The position numbers were made by a program, and so were the translations under genes. Under the pieces are notes generated by a model. It was not told the DNA's origin. It made no database searches and was given only the letters and a program-made list of their open reading frames with translations. Source: Diphasiastrum complanatum (Eukaryota; Streptophyta; Lycopodiopsida; Lycopodiales; Lycopodiaceae). From it: 64,000 nucleotides of DNA. The stretch covers positions 32,864,487 through 32,928,486 of the forward strand of contig CM055096.1 in assembly GCA_029204225.1 (NCBI GenBank), read 5' to 3'. Shown one piece after another: positions 11,997 to 22,490 of this stretch (position 1 is its first letter; each line of letters opens with the position of its first letter).

Positions 11997-11997
<1 letters not shown>

Positions 11998-12172
11998 GTT
12001 GGAATTCGAATTCGAATCACTCCAACTCACCAGAATTTGAATCTCCAGAATTCGAGTCAGCAAAACACGAATCATTTGAGTTCATCCTAAGCACCAGTAC
12101 ACTATGTAAATACACACACACACACACACTCTCTCTCTCTATGACAACTTTGCAGTCTTACTCTCTGAAGTT
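11997..12172 (+). mobile_element. Copia-C 3' LTR, truncated
   Basis: It begins TGTTGGAATTCGAATTC immediately after the polypurine tract and aligns with 16380-16550, the start of the Copia-D LTR. Shared blocks include CACTCCAACTCACCAGAAT, CACGAATCATTTGAGTTC, AGCACCAGTACACTATGTAAAT and GACAACTTTGCAGTCTTACTCTCT. An AC/CT microsatellite lies inside both. Homology stops after GTTGAAC, so the 3' part is lost. Confidence 0.8.
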
Positions 12173-12519
12173 GAACCTCTTTAGTCACCAAGATCTAGTT
12201 ATCAATCAATCTCCACAGAAAACAAGAGAGAAGAGGTTGGGCGCCCAACTCTAAGAGGGATGTGACCAAATGCCACCAAACCCTAAGGTTAACCACTTAC
12301 TAAATGTAGGGCACCCCCAAAAGTCAAGATAGGGCCTCTAAACAAAATTAGACCCCTAAGGACCCACGAGTCAGTACATGACCAAAATTGGGTCCAACTG
12401 AACTTAAGACAAACTTAAGATGGCCTAAATAACTAAATACCCATGGTTACACAAATCTCGACCTTTTGGGTCAAAGTAACCTATGGATTAACTTTAGCAT
12501 AGTCATTTATTTCTAACAA
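12173..12519. other. spacer, nothing recognised
   Basis: AT-rich sequence between the truncated LTR and the second LINE fragment. No ORF or terminal repeat was recognised. Confidence 0.5.
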
Positions 12520-13465
12520 TTCTCCTATATGCAGATGATATTACTTCAATCTCCTCGACTAGAGAGGGATTACAGAGACAGGTGGATAGTCTTCATGGTT
12601 TCTGTACTAGTAGATGGGTTTTGCGGTCAACACTGAGAAGACCAAAATTATAGTCTTCAACACATCCAAGACTTTCATGCAACGACATGAGCTTTTTCTA
12701 GATGAACAGCCGTTGGAGATTGTGTCACCCTACACCTATCTCGGAATTCTTTTCACTGGTCCTATATTTGGTATGAGACATGCAGCTACAGCCAGACTTG
12801 GGAAGGGACATGCCTCCTTGGTCCATCTTGAGCGTGTTTGCTTCCAAAGATCTGTTCGGAATGCCCCAAGTAAGTGTCGGCTATTTGATACTTTTGTCTC
12901 TCCTGCTACACTGTATGCCGCAGAGACATGGCGCCCATGATTCACCTCTGCTGATTGGGCCCGTATCTCACGCCTCCAGGTACTTATGGTATCACGGATG
13001 ATACGGGCTAAGCCCTCTGTCTTGCACCAGATTCTCCTAGTAGAGTTTGCAGTTCCACCTTTAGAGCTTGATGCCATCTTCCGTCTCATCACATGTATAC
13101 AGCGCCTCCAGCTGCTTCCCACTGATGCACAGAGATATCCACAGGCGGCACTCATATCATCTCAGCACCTCCACAGTCCTGTAATAGGGGTTACACCCAA
13201 CTATTACAGGACTCATTTCTTAGAGATGGATGTCGTGGGGATCCCAGTTCGACCACGATATTTAGATTCTGGACTATCCCGTGGGTTAGCTACGTGTCTC
13301 ATCGCATCATCTTGAGATTGAGATTGGACATTTCCATGGTATCCCATGGGAGGAGCGGATCTTCTTTTCTATTACGGAGACGTTTCACACGCTCCTACTA
13401 TACCACACTTGACATGTACTTTTTTGGCTTATATGCTTGTTGGCATGGAAAAGACATTAATAGAA
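12520..13465 (+). pseudogene. LINE ORF2 fragment, copy 2, with YADD active site
   Basis: LLYADDITS at about 12522-12548 carries the YADD catalytic motif (12528-12539) of non-LTR reverse transcriptases. After a frameshift comes VNTEKTKIIVFN and TYLGILF, typical of the following palm and thumb region. KCRLFDT...LYAAETW, SRMIRAKPSV, and LELDAIFRLITCIQRL match the order in copy 1 at 2490-3635. Stops at about 12940 and frame changes near 12990 and 13290 break it. The 5' part (endonuclease and early RT) is absent. The coding-like sequence fades at about 13460, where a CT microsatellite begins. The clade is uncertain; RTE-like is my best guess from the tail. Confidence 0.75.
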
Positions 13466-13531
<66 letters not shown>

Positions 13532-13555
13532 AAATAAACCCTAAAAATCAACAAG

Positions 13556-13608
<53 letters not shown>
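13466..13608. repeat. two long (CT)n microsatellites
   Basis: Runs of CT at about 13466-13526 and 13559-13608 are separated by a short unique piece containing CCCTAAATAAACCCTAAA. The open frames across them encode only alternating Arg-Glu or Leu-Ser and are not genes. Confidence 0.9.
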
Positions 13609-13610
<2 letters not shown>

Positions 13611-14335
13611 CCCGAACACCAAAAAGCTCGCTCCCGTCCTTTAAAAATGGACAACCAAGCAACCGATGCATGACAATAGCTGCTGCCAATAAACACCAAA
13701 AAACAGCCCAACCCAGGATCAGCTCCTTGCCTTGCCACTCGTCCACAACCAAGCCAGGCAGCCATGAGTCAACGCAATGCAGGCCCTCAAAAGTAGTCCC
13801 AATCCCTGCTACTACCATACAATGATAATGCGAACTGAAGATGAAACACTTTATGTCAGCTACCACTGGAAAGGCCTTCTGAAATAGTGGTTCTGTCTCC
13901 TTCAGTTACAAGAGACCGGGGTGTGCACAAAAAGCTGTCTCTGAGCACAGTTGCTTACTCTCATAATAAGGCTCTGAAATGAACAAAATAGAGTGGAAAA
14001 GAGCGACTGACTCACTCACTCTCTCTCTCTCTCTCTCTCTCTTAACTCACCTTATCTATGATAAACTTTGGGGACAACTAGGAAGAGCGATGACAAATTG
14101 ACTGTGAATCCGTGCAAAAGCAGGTGCGCTAATCCAGCCTGCGCCCACAGCCACAGCACAGCGCTGAGAGGAAAAGCAAGATGCCACCAGATTGACCCAC
14201 TAAAAGTGTAGCAAACACCAATACTAATGCTACCGCTGCTCTATTCCTTATTGCCTGCAATGCTCACCGATAAATGTCTCCCTCCATTCTATCCCTTTCA
14301 CTCCGATGCTCGATCCTTCGTTGCTTCTCCTCGCT

Positions 14336-14372
<37 letters not shown>

Positions 14373-15231
14373 CTCGGATAATTGCGCGCGCTCTCTCTCT
14401 ATCGTGCGAGAAAACGTAGCCTCTGTCTTTTTCTCGAGGATTTTAGAAACGCATTGCCCGTCATTGAAAGATTAGGGCATACGTGGCCCAATAAAAATAC
14501 TTAAAACGCGCTTTGTCTAAAATGTGGTGACATTTTCTTTGAGCACGTTCATATCGTTCCATATTGCAGGGTGACATGTTTTCAGGCCATTGTTGACAGC
14601 CTTTGATAATTGAGTTGTAATGTTGTGGTGATAAAAATATTTAGAACGACATTGAAATTTGGGAGGTACTCCTATGACCTGATTGTTTGTTTGTCATAGC
14701 AAGCATTGATCTTTTTGGATCTTTTAAAAATTCCTGCTTCTAATTTGACATGGAACGCTCTATAGTGCACATGCTTTACAATGTTGTACTTTTCTGGCCT
14801 CGAATTAGATTTTGCCTTTATTAGTTAAACAAGATAATTATCCCTGCTTGTATTAAAAATGATGGAAAAACCCATGATCAAACAAGAAGATTAAAGTATT
14901 TTATATAATACTGTAGAACGGCAAAAATGAATTAAGCTACACAAAAGCTAAGCAAAACTTAGAATAGTAAGATTAAAACCAACTGCCCGATGTAAATCAG
15001 TAACTAAATAGTAAGCTAATTACTCAATACCAACTGCCTGATGTAAATCACTAACTAAAATAGATCTAGTAATAGGTAATGCAGGAAGCTTTGAAGCAGT
15101 CGCTCCTGCAAACTGAACTTGTCAAAGAATTGAAATCGCCTGTGAATGTTGTAATGCTATAGAAATACACTGACGGTAGAAAGAAACAATGACGGAAGGT
15201 AAGGTAATGCTTTGTCCTTGGCGTTTCACCA
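13609..15231. other. non-coding stretch with CT microsatellites and a short duplication
   Basis: CT runs occur at about 14018-14042 and 14338-14370. A short duplicated block, CCAACTGCC[CT]GATGTAAATCA, occurs at about 14979 and 15031, roughly 52 bp apart. I found no coding block, LTR or RNA gene. The CT-rich segment near 14330-14400 resembles plant 5' leaders, but there is no gene to attach it to. Confidence 0.45.
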
Positions 15232-15810
15232 TAAGCTCCGCACATAAAGATAAAAATCATTAAATTTCTTGTGAAGACAACCATATGTTTCCAAGGCAAA
15301 GGGGATGAAATCTTCAACGGGTGCACGATCATTATAATCTCGTTCATTTTCTTGAGTTGCTTGAGATGCAGTAGCCCCTTGCGTGGTGGAAGAACAAAGG
15401 AGGAGGTCTTGACGAGAGGGATCAGCAATTACAACATCTCCCAGAGTACAAATTCCATCACGCGAGAGAACAAGGTCAACTCGTCGTCGGGTAGATTGCG
15501 AAGAAGGCCCTGGTAAAATGTGTGTCTGTTCTCGAACAACATTAAAGCCACTATCATGAGCAATAGCGGCAAGAGCATCACGAATGGAATCATGTGAAAC
15601 AATACGTTCTCCACCTGAGGGGCATCGCATAAGATGAGTACCCAAGGAATCCAACACATGCCCACATGAACACTTACAGATATCAATTAACATTGGATGT
15701 GGAAGTCCCAATATGGTTTGAAGGGCAGTTATAAACAAATCATTGTTGAGTCCCATTACATCAACAACATTTTGTGACCCAAAACAAATTTCTGGTATAT
15801 TACACTTCAT
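15232..15810 (-). pseudogene. C-terminal zinc knuckle plus restriction-like endonuclease domain of a retroelement protein, copy 1
   Basis: A 194-residue open frame has CKCSCG, then H59 and C63 (GTHLMRC), an ER..SHDSIRD block, and then RRRVDLV. The aspartate D112 is separated by 12 residues from D125 in GDVVIADP. A CCHC knuckle followed by a basic residue, D, x12 and D is the arrangement known for restriction-like endonucleases of non-LTR retrotransposons such as R2. A conserved ALETYGCLHKK block follows. No RT is attached upstream, so this is a fragment. A second, more decayed copy at 29112-29611 shares HD.IRD, EQTHIL, ATQ and ALETYGCLHKKF. The nuclease assignment is inference from motif spacing; the exact retroelement clade is not recognised. 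Confidence 0.55.
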
Positions 15811-16379
15811 ATGAGAGAGAATGTAGGCTGTTGTGGATAAAAAACAATTTTTGAGTTTCTATTGGGCGTCGTGTGCCTTGAACTACAGTCACTTGTCAGC
15901 AAAGCGACTAGGAGGCCCGGTTGCACGGTTGCATTAACTATCCATTAATCATGCGTCACTTCTCAACGAATTTTATGGAGAAGAGGAGATGGAGCTAAAA
16001 GGTTGTGTTCAAGCCATTGTTGTCATAGGTCATGTTCAAGCCATCACTGCTTGCAATTGCTGCCATCATTGCTTTTAATCATGGCTTATAGCTTGTTGCT
16101 ACCATCTTTGTTGGTTTGCAGGTGCACTAGCTGCTTACAAGTTGTCGCTGCCATCTTGGTTGTTGTGTAAGGATTCTAGTGAGAATCGTTTATGTGTTTA
16201 TTGATTGTGTAGATTAAACGTAGAATATGTTGTAGGTTGTTGTAGAGAGAGAGAGAGAGAGAGCACGATCCTCATCTCCTGCCTCTTGGATCGCAAATCT
16301 AGTGATAGTCGTCCTAGTCATGGATAAGTCTCTGATGTCTGGCTCTTTTGCCTCCCACCAACAATAGTCTTTTGTTCTT
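15811..16379. other. spacer with a short GA repeat
   Basis: Nothing coding was recognised. A (GA)n run lies at about 16243-16262. Words such as CATTGCTT and GTTGCTGCCATC recur loosely around 16010-16170. Confidence 0.4.
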
Positions 16380-16668
16380 TGTATTGGAATTAAGCATCAC
16401 TCCAACTCACCAGAATTCGAATCTTCTGAATTCGAGTCTGTGGAACACGAATCATTTGAGTTCGTCCTAAGCACCAGTACACTATGTAAATATATACACA
16501 CTCTCTCTCTACGACAACTTTGCAGTCTTACTCTCTAAAGTTGAACGTGTGTGCAATAATCAACTGAAGCAGAAGCAGGATCAATGACGAACTCTTCGAG
16601 TTTGAGATCTTCGACTACATCCACTTCGTACTCCTACGAACTCAGAGTCTTCGGTTCAAGATCCACGT
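16380..16668 (+). mobile_element. Copia-D 5' LTR, first part
   Basis: It begins TGTATTGGAATT and aligns with the Copia-C LTR at 11997. It ends at CACGT (16664-16668), which is repeated at 20652-20656 beyond the inserted chromovirus, where the LTR continues. An AT-rich TATA-like stretch (TAAATATATACAC) lies near 16485-16498. Confidence 0.75.
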
Positions 16669-17164
16669 TGTCATGCCCATGACTGGTCTCGGGTAGCGTG
16701 TCCACGCTAGGGACCGGTAGACCAACAACCCGTAAGTTAATTGTGACTATAAGGAAATTGGGGCCCTTATGTGTACATGGTTATAATTAATGGTTGTAGG
16801 CCTAAAAACTTGATGGTGGATTTGTATGGGTCTATCAGTGAGTTATTGGGAAACTAAATGACGTGGCCCAGATAGGCTGTAGAGGTGTCCAGTGAGGTGT
16901 CACAGTGCACTACTAGTGGTGCATGGGCCTTGGAGGGTATAAGTATACCTATTGGGCTCTCACTAGTGTATGCTTGATAGCATGACCAGTGGTGGGATGT
17001 TGCTGGTGTGATGCCTCATTCCTCTTTGAGTGGTTGATCCATAGCTTGGGGGCTAGATCCGTTCGATCTAGGTTTGGTTGGGTTGGTTTGTCCACCATCA
17101 AGTTCCCTTGTGTTGCTTGTGTTTGGCATGCTTAGAATAGGATCCTTGGATTGAGGACTTTATA
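16669..17164 (+). repeat. chromovirus left LTR
   Basis: It starts TGTCATGCCCATGACTGG and ends GAGGACTTTATA, about 496 bp, and matches 20157-20651 with few differences. A TATA-like GGGTATAAGTATAC lies near 16937-16950. TTGGTATCA follows at 17165, the first bases of an initiator-Met-tRNA primer site, which is then cut off. Confidence 0.85.
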
Positions 17165-17430
17165 TTGGTATCAAAAAGAGTCTACGTGAAAAAAGCATCT
17201 TGGATCTAGAGATCGATTGGACCTGTTGGATGAATCATCAGGTGTGTCTCCTCTTGAACTCGGAAAGATCTTGGATACAAGAACTAAACGATTGAGAAAT
17301 CATATAGTTACAAAGCATTTGGTTCGATGGAGGGGATGTACGGACGATGACGATTCCTGGGAACAGGAAGGAAGATTAAGGAGGAACTTTCCCAGTTTTA
17401 AGTTCTGAGGACAGAACTTGAATAAGGGGG
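17165..17430 (+). pseudogene. duplicated chromovirus 3' end (chromodomain) next to the left LTR
   Basis: From AAAAAGAGTCTACG to AATAAGGGGG this matches 19890-20150 closely, but it sits at the 5' end of the element, fused to the remnant of the primer site through a shared TCA. It encodes ILDTRTKRLRNH followed by HLVRWRGCTDDDDSWEQE, the core of a chromodomain (LVRW[RK]G and acidic W-E motif), with a polypurine tract at the end that is not followed by an LTR. Confidence 0.7.
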
Positions 17431-19190
17431 AAAGAAATCCTTTTCTGATTTACGGGTCAATTCTCAAGCTTGGTAATAACGAAGATCTTTTGAAGTCATT
17501 GGATTGGGACATCATTGGTATTTACTTACACTGATGCAACACTTCTTTTGGCTTTCAAGATTTTCTTGGATCTCTTCTTACACTCTTCTCCTGGGCAAAT
17601 CTCGATTGATCTGCACCCCTTAGAAACTCGTGTCATTTCCTGTTAAAAAGGGGGAGAAGTAGGAAGAGAAGAGAATTATCAAGGAGAAGCATCTGTCAGA
17701 GAATCCAAGAGGAATCTGTTATAGATGACGGACCTATTTTAGGAATCAGAAACAATAGGATATTCAGATACTACAAAAATCCTTTAGGGATTATAGTAGA
17801 TTTCTGGTTTAAAGATTTAAGAAAGGGAAAATTTTTGGAAGTACTCTTGCGGTAGAAAAGTGGCTGATAACAAGTCCGATTGATTTGTGTCAGAACTTGG
17901 TAATTCTATTGCAAGATGGGGGTTGTTGAAACCTGTTCCTTGCTGAAAATAGTCAACTTGATCTTAGTATGGACTGAGATCCGTGGGTTGATGCAAGGAA
18001 GGAAATTCATGCTAGCAATATATTCTTTTGAGTAGTCTCCGGTTGAGATTTTGGATGTGAAATAGCACTCTTTGAAAAATATTCTCTCTTAGAGGATAAC
18101 CAAGTTATAGGATTCTCGGTTATGAAAGTGTTGTGTACAGATCAGGATATCTGTAGAGATATGCTATGTAGTGAATCTTTGTGGGATTATTAAAACCTTT
18201 TGTACAAACTTCTAATCTTGTGGATCTACAAAGTATTCCTTGAACTAAGTTTATTTGCATGCATAAACTACTTATTGATACATAGGCATATTGATGAGAA
18301 TTGTGTTGAGACAATTTCTCACTGGGTTATAGTAATTTCTCATTGAGAATTGCTTATTGACCTAGAATTGATTTAGAATCAGATTAAATGTGGTGTTTTG
18401 GTTCCACACCGAAACATTTAAACATTTTCTAAATCCGATACAACTAACCAAGTCGGAACCGTTACTTCCGAGTTAGTTGTTGTAAATTAATAATAGGAAT
18501 CTTACTTATGGATATTATTGTTGAAATGTATTGCTTATAGGTCACAACATTTATGCGTTGTTTTGGATTCTTTTACAGATGGATGTGCATAGAATACACG
18601 AAAATTTTTGGGACTTATCTTTTCCCATTCAAAAAGGATGGAATGCTATCCCGAAACACTCAGGAGAGTTGGATAGTTGTTTGCCAAAAGTTAGAACTTC
18701 ACGTAATGAGGTTCCGGTAAATCTTAAGTTATTCTAGATTAGAACTTAAGAGGAAAATCTAGACGTATTCTAGATTGGGATCCTCACTTTGGAATGTGAA
18801 TTTGTGCCATGTCTAAAGTAAGGGCATTTTTTAAATCACAATCCTTATATTGGCACCGTGTGTGTGTTGTAAAAGTCTGAAAATTTCTAAATGGAAAGGA
18901 CTTTCGGGAACAACTCATGTGTTTAAGAATTGTAATGCATTCTCATGATGTACTCTTATGATATGGTATGGTTTCGGAAATCTGGAGAGTTGGGATTGTT
19001 GAATCTTAACTCATATTCTAGGATATACCTAATCCATAAGAAAGGATTGTGATTGGTAGATTACCCCGAATGAATAAACGAGATAGTGGAATTTTGGTAA
19101 TGACTGGCCATCTTACCAAATCGACCATGTTTATTTTGGTAAAGACCAAGTAATTATTTGAGTATATGTTTTGGCTTTACGGATTACCAA
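17431..19190. other. undefined interior of the chromovirus with two bulged stem-loops
   Basis: No coding block is recognised over about 1.7 kb. Two adjacent inverted repeats stand out. One is at 18386-18419, with arms AAATGT+GGTGT and ACACC+ACATTT. The other is at 18441-18479, with arms CAACTAAC+TCGGAA and TTCCGA+GTTAGTTG around the loop CCGTTAC. Each has one asymmetric bulge. The remainder is AT-rich with no ORF longer than about 70 codons. Confidence 0.5.
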
Positions 19191-20128
19191 AGTGGCATTA
19201 TGAACATTCACAATTCGAAGTTTGCTGGTCACTTTTGGTCAGTCGTATTTGCTAAACTAGAGATGACTATGAACTTAAAGTTCTTCCAATCATTGGTAGT
19301 AACCTTCTTTTATTAAGTATAGGACAAGAATCCAATGAATTATGATTGATGAATCATAGTTCAGATTCTAGTTATTCTTGATCGGTTAAAAGAAGGATTA
19401 CCTACAAGATCTGAAGATCAGTTAGATATCTATTCATATTTTCTCCTTGGAGAAGTAATTACCTTGAGGGAGATTGGGATATAGTAAGCATTTGGCTACT
19501 GGTTATAGCCCGTGCGTGTCTACATATAGTTTAGAACCTATATCATCCATTGCGGTAGAAACTCGGGCATTCAAGTTTCAGAAAGTAGTAGATTTTCTAC
19601 ATGATATGCAAGGAAATGCTACAGATTGCACGTGAGAATGTCTAGTGTACCCAGGATGGGGACCGACATTATGCAAATCTGAAAAGATCACCGAGAGACT
19701 TCCAAGTGGGGGATTGGGTATTTTTTGAGAATCTCGATGGATTCTAGTGTAATGAGTATCGACTAGCCTTACTAATCGTCCCCTAGATACAGAGGACCAT
19801 ATTAAATCTTGAAAAAGATTAGATCCTTAGCTTACCAATTGGAACTCCCGGATGGATCGCAAGTGTATCCCGTATTTCACGTTAGTCATCTCAAAAAGAG
19901 TCTACGAGAAAAAAACATCTTGGATCTAGAGATCGATTGGACCTGTTGGATGAATCATCGAGTGTGTCTCCTCTTGAACTCGAAAAGATCTTGGATACAA
20001 GAACTAAACGATTGAGAAATCATATAGTTACAGAGCATCTGGTTCGATGGAGGGGATGTACGAACGATGACGATTCCTGGGAACAGGAAGGAAGCTTAAG
20101 GAGGAACTTTCTCTGTTTTAAGTTCTGA
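19191..20128 (+). pseudogene. decayed chromovirus integrase C-terminus and chromodomain
   Basis: Faint integrase core remnants occur near 19220-19245 (FAGHFWSVVF). From about 19580, blocks read VVDFLHDMQ, DRHYANLKRSPRDFQVGDWVFF, then YQLELPDGSQVYPVFHVSHLKKSLREKN at 19834-19917, the standard C-terminal segment of chromoviral integrases. A chromodomain follows at 19937-20128 (ILDTRTKRLRNH, HLVRWRGCTNDDDSWEQE). Stops and frame changes separate the blocks. In living chromoviruses this domain directs integration toward marked chromatin. FLHDMQ also occurs in the integrase piece at 22425, showing that the two are related. Confidence 0.8.
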
Positions 20129-20138
20129 GGACAGAACT

Positions 20139-20156
20139 TGAATAAGGGGGGAATAA
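20139..20156 (+). promoter_or_regulatory. chromovirus polypurine tract
   Basis: TTGAATAAGGGGGGAATAA lies directly before the right LTR start TGTCATG. The same context (TCTGAG.ACAGAAC, purine run, TG) occurs before the LTR at 46828, tying the two chromoviruses together. Confidence 0.7.
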
Positions 20157-20651
20157 TGTCATGCCCATGACTGGTCTGGGGTAGCGTGTCCACGCTAGGG
20201 ACCGGTAGACCAACAACCCGTAAGTTAATTGTGATATAAGGGAATTGGGGCCCTTATGTGTACATGGTCATAATTAATGGTTGTAGGCCTAAATACTTGA
20301 TGGTGGATTTGTATGGGTCTATCAGTGAGTCATTGGAAAACTGGATGACGTGTCCCAGATAGGCTGTAGAGGTGTCCAGTGAGGTGTCACAGTGCACTAC
20401 TAGTGGTGCATGGGCCTTGGAGGGTAGAAGTATACATATTGGGCTCTCACTAGTGTATGCTTGATAGCATGACCAGTGGCGGGATGCTGCTGGTGTGATG
20501 CCTCATTCCTCTCTGAGTGGTTGATCCATAGCTTGGGGGCTAGATCCGTTCGATCTAGGTTTGGTTGGGTTGGTTTGTCCACCATCAAGTTCCCTTGTGT
20601 TGCTTGTGTTTGGCATGCTTAGAATAGGATCCTTGGATTGAGGACTTTATA
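20157..20651 (+). repeat. chromovirus right LTR
   Basis: Direct repeat of 16669-17164. It ends GAGGACTTTATA and is followed by the target duplication CACGT at 20652-20656. Confidence 0.85.
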
Positions 20652-20656
20652 CACGT

Positions 20657-21363
20657 CATATCCAAACTGCCTTGTCCAAACGCAGACCATGTCACAGCTC
20701 ACTTTAGTACTTTTTAGTAACTACACTATTTCACTCTCGTTGCCCACGCAGTCATTGTAACTGCTCCATGTACATATATACATAACGACAACTCACGTAA
20801 ACAATGATGAGTAGATGATATGACATTCTGTGATGAACACATGCAAGTGGAAAAGAGTGAATTAGAGTTCCTGCACGAACTCCATTGTGTCTTAATTATC
20901 TGATTCCATAGGATCAGATTTCTTAGAGAGAGTGAAAGCCAATCAGAAGATATAGTTATTTAATCTGTAACTAGCTAAGTAAGATTATTGCACATAATGC
21001 ATCATTATTGTGCCACTCTTGGGCACAAGATTGTGATCTGATCGTTGTATTCACAACTGCTTAATTCAGATTCTCTATTCTTCTTATGTGTATTGCACTA
21101 TGAATGCTTTCTGATAATTTTCTTTCTCTATTGACACACACACTCAATTCGGAATGTCTAATCTTGAAGGAAACATGGCTGTCTCGGACGTCTAATTATT
21201 CATTCCCTTCATGGTTGTCTCTAACACCTACCAAGACATTCCTCCATTTGATCTAAGTTAATACTCTGTTGATATTGTAGTTTTGGTAAAGATCTTGTAA
21301 AGTTCTCTATGTTGGAGCTGTGTTTCTTCTTATGCACTTAATCTATTCGAGAGCACCCCAACA
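20657..21363 (+). mobile_element. Copia-D 5' LTR, second part
   Basis: The sequence continues the LTR interrupted at 16668 and ends CACCCCAACA, complementary in pattern to the TGTTGG start of the family. Without the insertion the LTR would be about 1.0 kb. A primer site follows three bases later. Confidence 0.7.
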
Positions 21364-21366
21364 GAG

Positions 21367-21378
21367 TAGTATCAGAGC
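21367..21378 (+). promoter_or_regulatory. Copia-D primer-binding site
   Basis: TAGTATCAGAGC differs at one base from TGGTATCAGAGC, the initiator-Met-tRNA complement used by most plant Copia elements and present intact in Copia-F. Confidence 0.75.
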
Positions 21379-21430
21379 TTACATTCCAAACTACTATTAG
21401 TACTATTTACTATACTTAGATCATTTGTCA

Positions 21431-22010
21431 TGGAAGGAACATCTTCAGAAATTCGCTTGATCAACAAGCTCAACGGTGACGACTTCCACATGTGAAAGTT
21501 CAAGGTGAAGATGATACTCACAGAAAAAGAACTGCGGGGATACGTCAATGGTTCAGTAGCCAAGCCCGCTGAACTTGACATGCTGACCACCTGGGAAGCT
21601 AAGGATGGCAAAGCTCTTGCCATTGTATCTCTGAATCTTAAAGATTCACAAATAGCTCACATAGCTTATTGTTCCAACTCCAAAGAAGCTTCGGACATTC
21701 TTACTTATTTATACAAAACAACATATGTGTCGACTCATCTCTTCTTGAGGAAGAAATTCTTTGCTCAAGATGAGTGAAGGGACCTCAGTCACAAATCATC
21801 TAAACGATTCAAACATCTACTCAATCAGCTAGCTGCAGTAGGTTCGCCAGTATCAGACGAAGATGTTAACATGTCTCTTCCATCTAATCTTCCTCTCTCT
21901 TACAACAATTTAGTATTACTACTCAGTAATACTCCTGACCTGTCTCTCCAAAAGGTGACAACGAGCTTATTACAAGAATAAGTAAGAAGGAAAAACTTAT
22001 CTACGTCGAA
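21431..22010 (+). pseudogene. Copia-D gag fragment
   Basis: The ATG at 21431 opens MEGTSSEIRLINKLNGDDFHM, then a TGA at 21493 replaces the conserved Trp. KFKVKMILTEKELRGYVNG and TWEAKDGKALAIVSLNL follow, the N-terminal gag pattern (W/F-K.KM...L) of Copia elements. Further stops lie near 21776 and 21979. At about 22010 the frame is cut by a chromovirus integrase segment. Nothing of the later pol follows here. Confidence 0.75.
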
Positions 22011-22490
22011 TACGAAAACATGACTCTGGACTTGGTCAGAAGAGAGTTTTATTGGCCAAAACTCAAGCCATTTGTCGAGTCTTATGTGGTTAAATATAAA
22101 CCTTGTCAACTTGCCAAAGAGTACTTAAAGGCTGAAAGGTTGTTACATCCCTTAGATATCCCTCAAAAATGGTGGGAAACTATATCTATGGATTTTGTGG
22201 TTGGACTTCCCAAAACCCAATGTTAGGACGATTATATTTGGGTTGTAGTCGATAGATTAACTAAGTTAGCTACGTTCATACTAGTAAAGTCAACTGCAAA
22301 GGCTTAGGATTTAGTCTAGATCTTTGTTGAAAGATTATTTAAGCTTTTGACTACCAAGTGATATTGTTAGTGATAGAGATCTTAAATTTACAGGTAAATT
22401 TTGGTCAGTTGTATTTGGAAAGTAGCAGATTTCCTGCATGATATGCAAGAAGTATTGCAAGAGGCAAGTGATAGTATTCGTATTGCTCAG
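22011..22490 (+). pseudogene. chromovirus integrase fragment
   Basis: TLDLVRREFYWP and CQLAKEYLKAERLLHPLDIP, then WETISMDFVVGLPK and WVVVDRLTKLATFI, match the zinc-finger end and the first catalytic aspartate region of Gypsy integrase. SDIVSDRDLKFTGKFWSVVF with the second aspartate comes after a frameshift near 22330, then VADFLHDMQEVLQEASDSIRIAQ. The 5' half is also found inverted at 47380-47500. The piece sits between Copia-D gag and an inverted Copia-E leader with no LTR of its own. Confidence 0.8.

Larger units (their letters stand above)
16669..20651 (+). mobile_element. Gypsy chromovirus inserted in the Copia-D LTR, rearranged interior
   Basis: Two direct LTRs (16669-17164 and 20157-20651) enclose about 3 kb. 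The target duplication CACGT is perfect on both sides (16664-16668, 20652-20656). The interior is mostly non-coding. It has a copy of the chromodomain end right after the left LTR, a long undefined stretch, and a decayed integrase end plus chromodomain before the right LTR. Gag, protease, RT and RNase H are not recognisable. The element must have relied on proteins from another copy or decayed after insertion. Confidence 0.85.

Noticed and set aside
13429-13866. Open frames of 145 and 74 codons on the minus strand
   Set aside because: They consist of Arg-Glu repeats from the CT microsatellites.
17217-17408. Independent chromodomain host gene
   Set aside because: It is a near copy of the retrotransposon end at 19937-20128 and includes its polypurine tract.
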